Assembly (NCBI GenBank): GCA_020881915.1
Contig: JAJFPB010000006.1
Location: 4,030,001 to 4,094,000 of the forward strand
Reading direction: 5' to 3'
Length of the DNA stretch: 64,000 nucleotides
From: Paramyrothecium sp. XJ0827
Lineage: Eukaryota > Ascomycota > Sordariomycetes > Hypocreales > Stachybotryaceae
The notes beneath the pieces are model-generated. The model had not been told where the DNA came from, ran no database searches, and saw only the letters and a list, made by a program, of their open reading frames with translations. Shown here in pieces: positions 59,752 to 64,000 of the stretch (the stretch's first letter is position 1; each line of letters opens with the position of its first letter). A program made the position numbers and the translations under genes.

Positions 59752-60915
59752 ATGATTCTTAAGCACTTCATCTTCACGGCACTGATTGCCAACGTGTTTA
59801 CTTCGACGGCGCAGTCGACGTATCTAAACTGGCGAACATTCAAGGCGAACGGCGTTAATCTTGGCGGTTGGCTCCACCAGGAGGCTGTCATTGATCCCAG
59901 TTGGTGGAACCGTTATGCCCCCGGAACTCTCGATGAGTGGGACTTCTGCGTCACGCTAGGAAGGCAATGCGGGCCGGTTCTAGAACAAAGATATGCCTCT
60001 TACATCACTACGAACGACATAGACATCCTCGCAAAAGCAGGGATTAATGTGCTCCGCATTCCTACGGGCTATAATGCCTGGGTTGCTGTCCCAGGCTCCC
60101 GCCTCTACACTGGCAATCAGGCTCGATTCTTGAGGACTATCTCTGAGTATGCTATCAATCGTTATGGCATGCACATTATTCTTGATATGCATTCCCACCC
60201 AGGTGGCGTTAATGGCATGGGCCTTGGGGGCAGAGAAGGCGGTTACGGCTGGTTCAATAATCAGACCGCCCTGGACTACTCTTACCGAGCCGTTGATGCG
60301 GCCATTGCTTTTATCCAGGCCTCTGACCATCCTGACGCCTGGACCCTTGAGCCGCTTAACGAACCCGTCGATAACCGTGATCCGACATCAATGGGTACTC
60401 CCGCAGCTTTGAGTGATGCTGGCGCTACTTGGGTTTTGGGCTACTTCCGTGGCGTTATATCCCGCGTCAACAGTGTTAACTCACGCATCCCTGTCATGCT
60501 TCAAGGCAGCTTCCGGCCCGTCGACTTTTGGTCCCCCAACTTCTCGGTCACGGCCAACATTGTCTTTGACATTCACCACTACTACTTTGCTGGTAGGCCA
60601 ACCACTTCGGCAAACATTCCCGAGTGGATATGCCGGGATGCGCTTGAGACCAAGGGTAGTGGCAAGTTCCCGGCTTTCGTAGGAGAGTGGTCCATTCAGG
60701 CCGTTAACTCCAACACTTTTGCCAGCCGAGGGCGTAATCTGAACACAGGATTGCGCACTTTTTCCCAGTATTTCGTCGGAAGCGCCTACTGGACCTACAA
60801 GTTCTTCGGCAACGTGCCCGTTGATGGTCAAGGCACACAAGGCGATTACTGGAACTATTCTGAGTTCATCCGTGCGGGCATTATTAGCCCTTCCTCTGGA
60901 GTCGCTTGCAGTTGA
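59752..60915 (+). CDS. GH5 exo-beta-1,3-glucanase-like, secreted
   Basis: Intronless 387-aa secreted glucanase of the Exg1-like group. The signal peptide is MILKHFIFTALIANVF plus TSTAQS. NGVNLGGWLHQEAVIDPSWW is the hallmark N-terminus. EPLNEP holds the acid/base Glu (about 204), HHYYFAG the second-shell His/Tyr and FVGEWS the nucleophile Glu (about 312). It would release glucose from beta-1,3-glucan chain ends in fungal walls. The start at 59752 is the first ATG that gives a signal peptide. It lies about 7 kb beyond the triterpene cluster, whose predicted product class inhibits beta-1,3-glucan synthase; a link is only conjecture. Confidence 0.88.
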   Translation: MILKHFIFTALIANVFTSTAQSTYLNWRTFKANGVNLGGWLHQEAVIDPSWWNRYAPGTLDEWDFCVTLGRQCGPVLEQRYASYITTNDIDILAKAGINVLRIPTGYNAWVAVPGSRLYTGNQARFLRTISEYAINRYGMHIILDMHSHPGGVNGMGLGGREGGYGWFNNQTALDYSYRAVDAAIAFIQASDHPDAWTLEPLNEPVDNRDPTSMGTPAALSDAGATWVLGYFRGVISRVNSVNSRIPVMLQGSFRPVDFWSPNFSVTANIVFDIHHYYFAGRPTTSANIPEWICRDALETKGSGKFPAFVGEWSIQAVNSNTFASRGRNLNTGLRTFSQYFVGSAYWTYKFFGNVPVDGQGTQGDYWNYSEFIRAGIISPSSGVACS

Positions 60916-62042
60916 TTAATGCCATATGGCATTGATTAGGGCTTTCTCACTCAGATGGATGGATTCAGAGAGGAATGCCGCAGAGCAGACATGTTGAACT
61001 AGGTAACTTCAATTTTGAGGAAAGAAAAGAACGGGACAAAGACGAAGGAATTTTTTGGGACATTAACACTCTTTACTCGCTTTTTCGTTCCTGTCTTTAC
61101 CCAAGACGGATACATTATCCAAGCAACAAGACGAATTTGTTTCCGTAGCACACACGAAGTTGGATGAATTTTGAAAAATTATACACTGGATTTAGCAATT
61201 TGCCGTGTCCGACAAGCTCTTCGAGCAATCTTGCAGCCGACTAAGCACTGAATTAATTGTTGAAATCATGCCTCAGCCTTGACACTTTCGATTGCCTTGA
61301 CCCTATCATTTCAACGATTATCCATCTCCAACGCCTGAAGGCCATTGTTGATACCTCTTCATTCTTCGTCGTGGAGCGACTTATTGAACCATTTCTTTTA
61401 GAATAATCTGCGGATCTAAACCAACAACTCCATACCGAATAGAACCCCATGCCCTTTAGTCCCTAATCGGTAGCCGACCAAGCCTCCTCCTCATTCCGAC
61501 CCCCCGCGATTCCCCCACTTAGCCGGTGGAGCCGAAGAACTCGGAAAGGTGAGGCTCGCGCCCTTGAAAACTGCCCCTCATCTTGGCGTGAGACACTGTC
61601 ACATCAACATCGCCAAACTGACAAAGGTAGAATTAACCAACGAGATAGATTGCCTACATTGGAGGTTCCAGAATGTGGACCATGAACAACTATATCGCAG
61701 ATCCCACAACACCCAGAGCTTGTGCAGTTGCTTCGTCTGTCGAAACAAGCATCATTGGTGCGCCATCTGCATGGCATTTGACTGTCGGTCACGCATGTGG
61801 ACCAGAGATATCCATCACTCGGGTGAATAATAAACGGAAGGGGCAGGACTGATGTATTTTCATGTTCAAACAGCTTGTAGAAAGTAACGTTGCGCCACCA
61901 AGTAAGGAACTACCTAGCAGAGTAGACAACGCCCACCATTCGTACGGTTCTCCAAACATGTGAGTTCAAACCCTCCAATTCGCGGCTCAATACCGGTTTG
62001 CTCGCATTTAAATCATAATCTTTAAACGATTGCTTCGTGAGA
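60916..62042. other. Convergent 1.1-kb spacer
   Basis: 3' flanks of the GH5 and MFS genes. A tRNA-like TTCAAACCC at about 61967 was considered and dropped. Nothing else seen. Confidence 0.4.
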
Positions 62043-63887
62043 CTAGGCTCTGCCCCAGGTGTTTACCATAGGAGCAGTGGCAATGCGAAGTCTCTTCCCC
62101 CAGAGCCACAGCGGGACCGTCAAGAGACCGAAGAGACCCAGAAGCATGCCGAATATTCCGAAACACTCTGCAGGGCCGCGACTATCCACCCACTCAGTAA
62201 CGCAGAAGGTCCATGCAAACGAGATGAGCGATCGGAAAATAGTTACAACGGTGAAACAATCTGGAGCAAGGGAGTGGTAGGAGTCGATGAGCTGTACGTC
62301 CCCAGGGGTTAGCATACGAAACACGATTGCAAGGGGCGTTTCCTGGGTCATGACACACATAGCTGAATCCAACAGACGGTACTTGCATCAGACCGAAGGC
62401 AAGCATAGCAAAGCCAGCCTCGAGCCCGATCCATCGAGTGGAGCCTGGATTTTGCGCGCAGAAGCCGAAAACGAGGAGGCCGAATGTCGACATGAGAAAC
62501 GGGAAGAACAAGATTGGTAGTCGATCTTCTGCTTCTGCGACGCCTTCTCGAAGCGACTTAGATCGCCTCCTCACCCAAATGTCAGATGTGAAGTGTGTGT
62601 AGATGTAGCCCATCCCTGCTCCGATGATTCCCCCGACGTTGATGAGACCGGCATTGGGTCCCCAAAGATACGGGGGACGTGCGACAAGATATGGGCCAAC
62701 CATCGAGATGGTCACGACGCCACCGACGAGGCCGGCGTAGTGTAGTGTGACGACCCACGTACCGGGAAAGCACATGGCCCGAAATAGCCGAAGATATTGC
62801 TGCCACGGATTCCCTTTTGGCTTTCGGAAAGCTAGAGACTCGGAGAACGACAGCGACTCAACGACGTGAATCTGGGGTTCCTCAATGCCGACAGCATGGG
62901 CCTCGTCTTTGGAGCTAGAGTGGCGAGCTGCTTCCATCTCCACCTCTTGTTGGCGCAGAGTCTCATGTCTGTCAAACATGGTTTCGGGGACAAAGAACAC
63001 GACACCTAGCAACGTAAAGGCACTCAGGGCAGTGCTCACCCAGAAGACGTATGGCCATCCGTGGCCGAACCCAATGTATCCACCGACTAGGCCACCGAAA
63101 AACGGACCCGAACACAGAAGGAGAGTATATAAACCCTGTTTTGTTTAGTGAATGTATGAGTGAAAGGAAAAAATGACCTACGCACCATTGCCCTACCGCG
63201 CTGATGAACAAAAAACAAGTCGCCAATGACTCCTGGAGCTACTGTATCGGCTGCGCCTCCTCCAGCAGCTTGCAAGATCCTGGCCCCAAGGAGAGAGTGG
63301 TAGGACGTTGCCAGGCCACACCATATCGAACATGCGGTCATGAGAAGGGTTGCCAGTATAAGCACCGGTCGCTTCCCTATCCAGTTGGCTAATGGAACCC
63401 AAACCAAACTGGAAATGCCCAATAAAAGAACATGATACTAGCAAATCGGACAATGGGTTTTAGTAGGTATCCCCTTAAAGAGTTAGGGTAAGGCCAGCTC
63501 ACAGCAATGAGGTATGAAACAACGTGGTATGGTCGTGGGTCGTTAGGAAAGGCAACAGGCCACAGCTGAAGAGCAGGTGCTACAACCGAGCTGGTAAAGT
63601 TAGCCACGAAGGCATAGATGGAAACCACTGTCAGAGCTGCGATCTTCCGCCAGGTATCATAGTTAAGCGGGTCTCGAGGACTGTCGGAAGGCTGTGGAAC
63701 CTTGACGATAGTGTGGCCTTCACTGGCTGCTTGAGGACCATAGTCTGTGTTTGAATTGGAGCTGGTTAGGATATTTCACTAACGGTTGATCAAAGACTCG
63801 ACACTAACCAATGATGACCGCAGTTCCGGGTGGTGTTGCCGCCTTGACAGCACTCTGAGGCAGGGCAAATGCCTCCCTGAATGCCAT
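62043..63887 (-). CDS. Major facilitator superfamily transporter (DHA1-like)
   Basis: 532-aa plasma-membrane carrier, exons 63887-63809, 63744-63503, 63437-63186, 63135-62359 and 62291-62043; every junction keeps the frame. SDSPRDPLNYDTWRK is the cytosolic entry motif of fungal DHA1 transporters. PLANWIGKRPVLI is the loop 2-3 signature of the MFS, and GARILQAAGGGAADTVAPGV the TM4-5 region. A long central cytosolic loop (ETMFDRHETLRQQEVEME onward) separates the two six-helix halves. SFAWTFCVTEWVD lies near the end. The substrate is unknown; relatives export drugs or polyamines. At 9 kb from the cluster border it is a weak candidate for product export. Confidence 0.85.
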
Positions 63888-64000
63888 GGTGGATGGGTAA
63901 CTCGCAAGACAGTTGTTCGATGCCTATGATAAGCAGGTTGGATGCAACGATCCTACTGCTCAATGAAAGAGAAGTTTGCGAAGACAATTAGGCACGGAAG
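63888..64000. other. Promoter side of the MFS gene at right edge
   Basis: 113 nt of upstream sequence; nothing else seen. Confidence 0.3.

Noticed and set aside
61961..61990. TTCAAACCC resembling a tRNA T-loop
   Set aside because: Flanking stems do not pair and no A box lies at the right distance.

Overview
This window is nuclear DNA of a filamentous ascomycete (Pezizomycotina). Most genes are split by short introns (about 50-115 nt) with GTAAGT-like donors and CTAAC/CTGAC-like branch points. The families are typical of mould genomes: AA9 LPMO, GH18, GH92, S28, DUF3176, Zn2Cys6, Ytp1, kelch and CHAT-TPR proteins. I cannot fix the class or genus from sequence alone. Exon models were built by hand from splice signals, frame and family alignment; where I say the exons sum to a multiple of three, I checked it.

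Left part (1-35 kb). The 5' end of a secreted kelch protein runs off the left edge. A gene-poor stretch follows, with a scrap of a ubiquitin-like-domain gene and a decayed CHAT-TPR gene. Then comes a loose run of secreted polymer-degrading enzymes: a PL4 rhamnogalacturonan lyase with an apparent 1-nt frameshift, a GH92 alpha-mannosidase, an S28 serine peptidase, a GH18 chitinase, an intronless beta-propeller glycosidase-like protein and an AA9 LPMO. Between them lie two small unknown genes, a DUF3176 membrane protein, a 1059-aa hydantoinase/oxoprolinase-DUF917 fusion, an orphan membrane protein and a sulfotransferase-like protein.

Centre (36-53 kb). This is a biosynthetic gene cluster and the main discovery in the window. 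Its core enzyme is a 1309-aa fusion of a squalene-hopene-type triterpene cyclase with a sterol-type UDP-glycosyltransferase. This is the architecture of enfumafungin synthase EfuA and of the fuscoatroside enzyme FsoA. Around it sit three P450s of different groups, a membrane-bound O-acyltransferase and a five-exon Zn2Cys6 regulator. Order and strand: P450-A(-), cyclase-GT(-), P450-B(+), acyltransferase(-), P450-C(+), regulator(-). The expected product is an oxidised, acylated triterpene glycoside, plausibly of the antifungal glucan-synthase-inhibitor type. Which known compound it matches, if any, cannot be told from sequence.

Right part (53-64 kb). A Ytp1-like membrane protein is divergent from the regulator. 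Next come a zinc-finger protein whose reading frame can be spliced to a membrane-spanning N-terminus, a GH5 exo-beta-1,3-glucanase and a five-exon MFS transporter.
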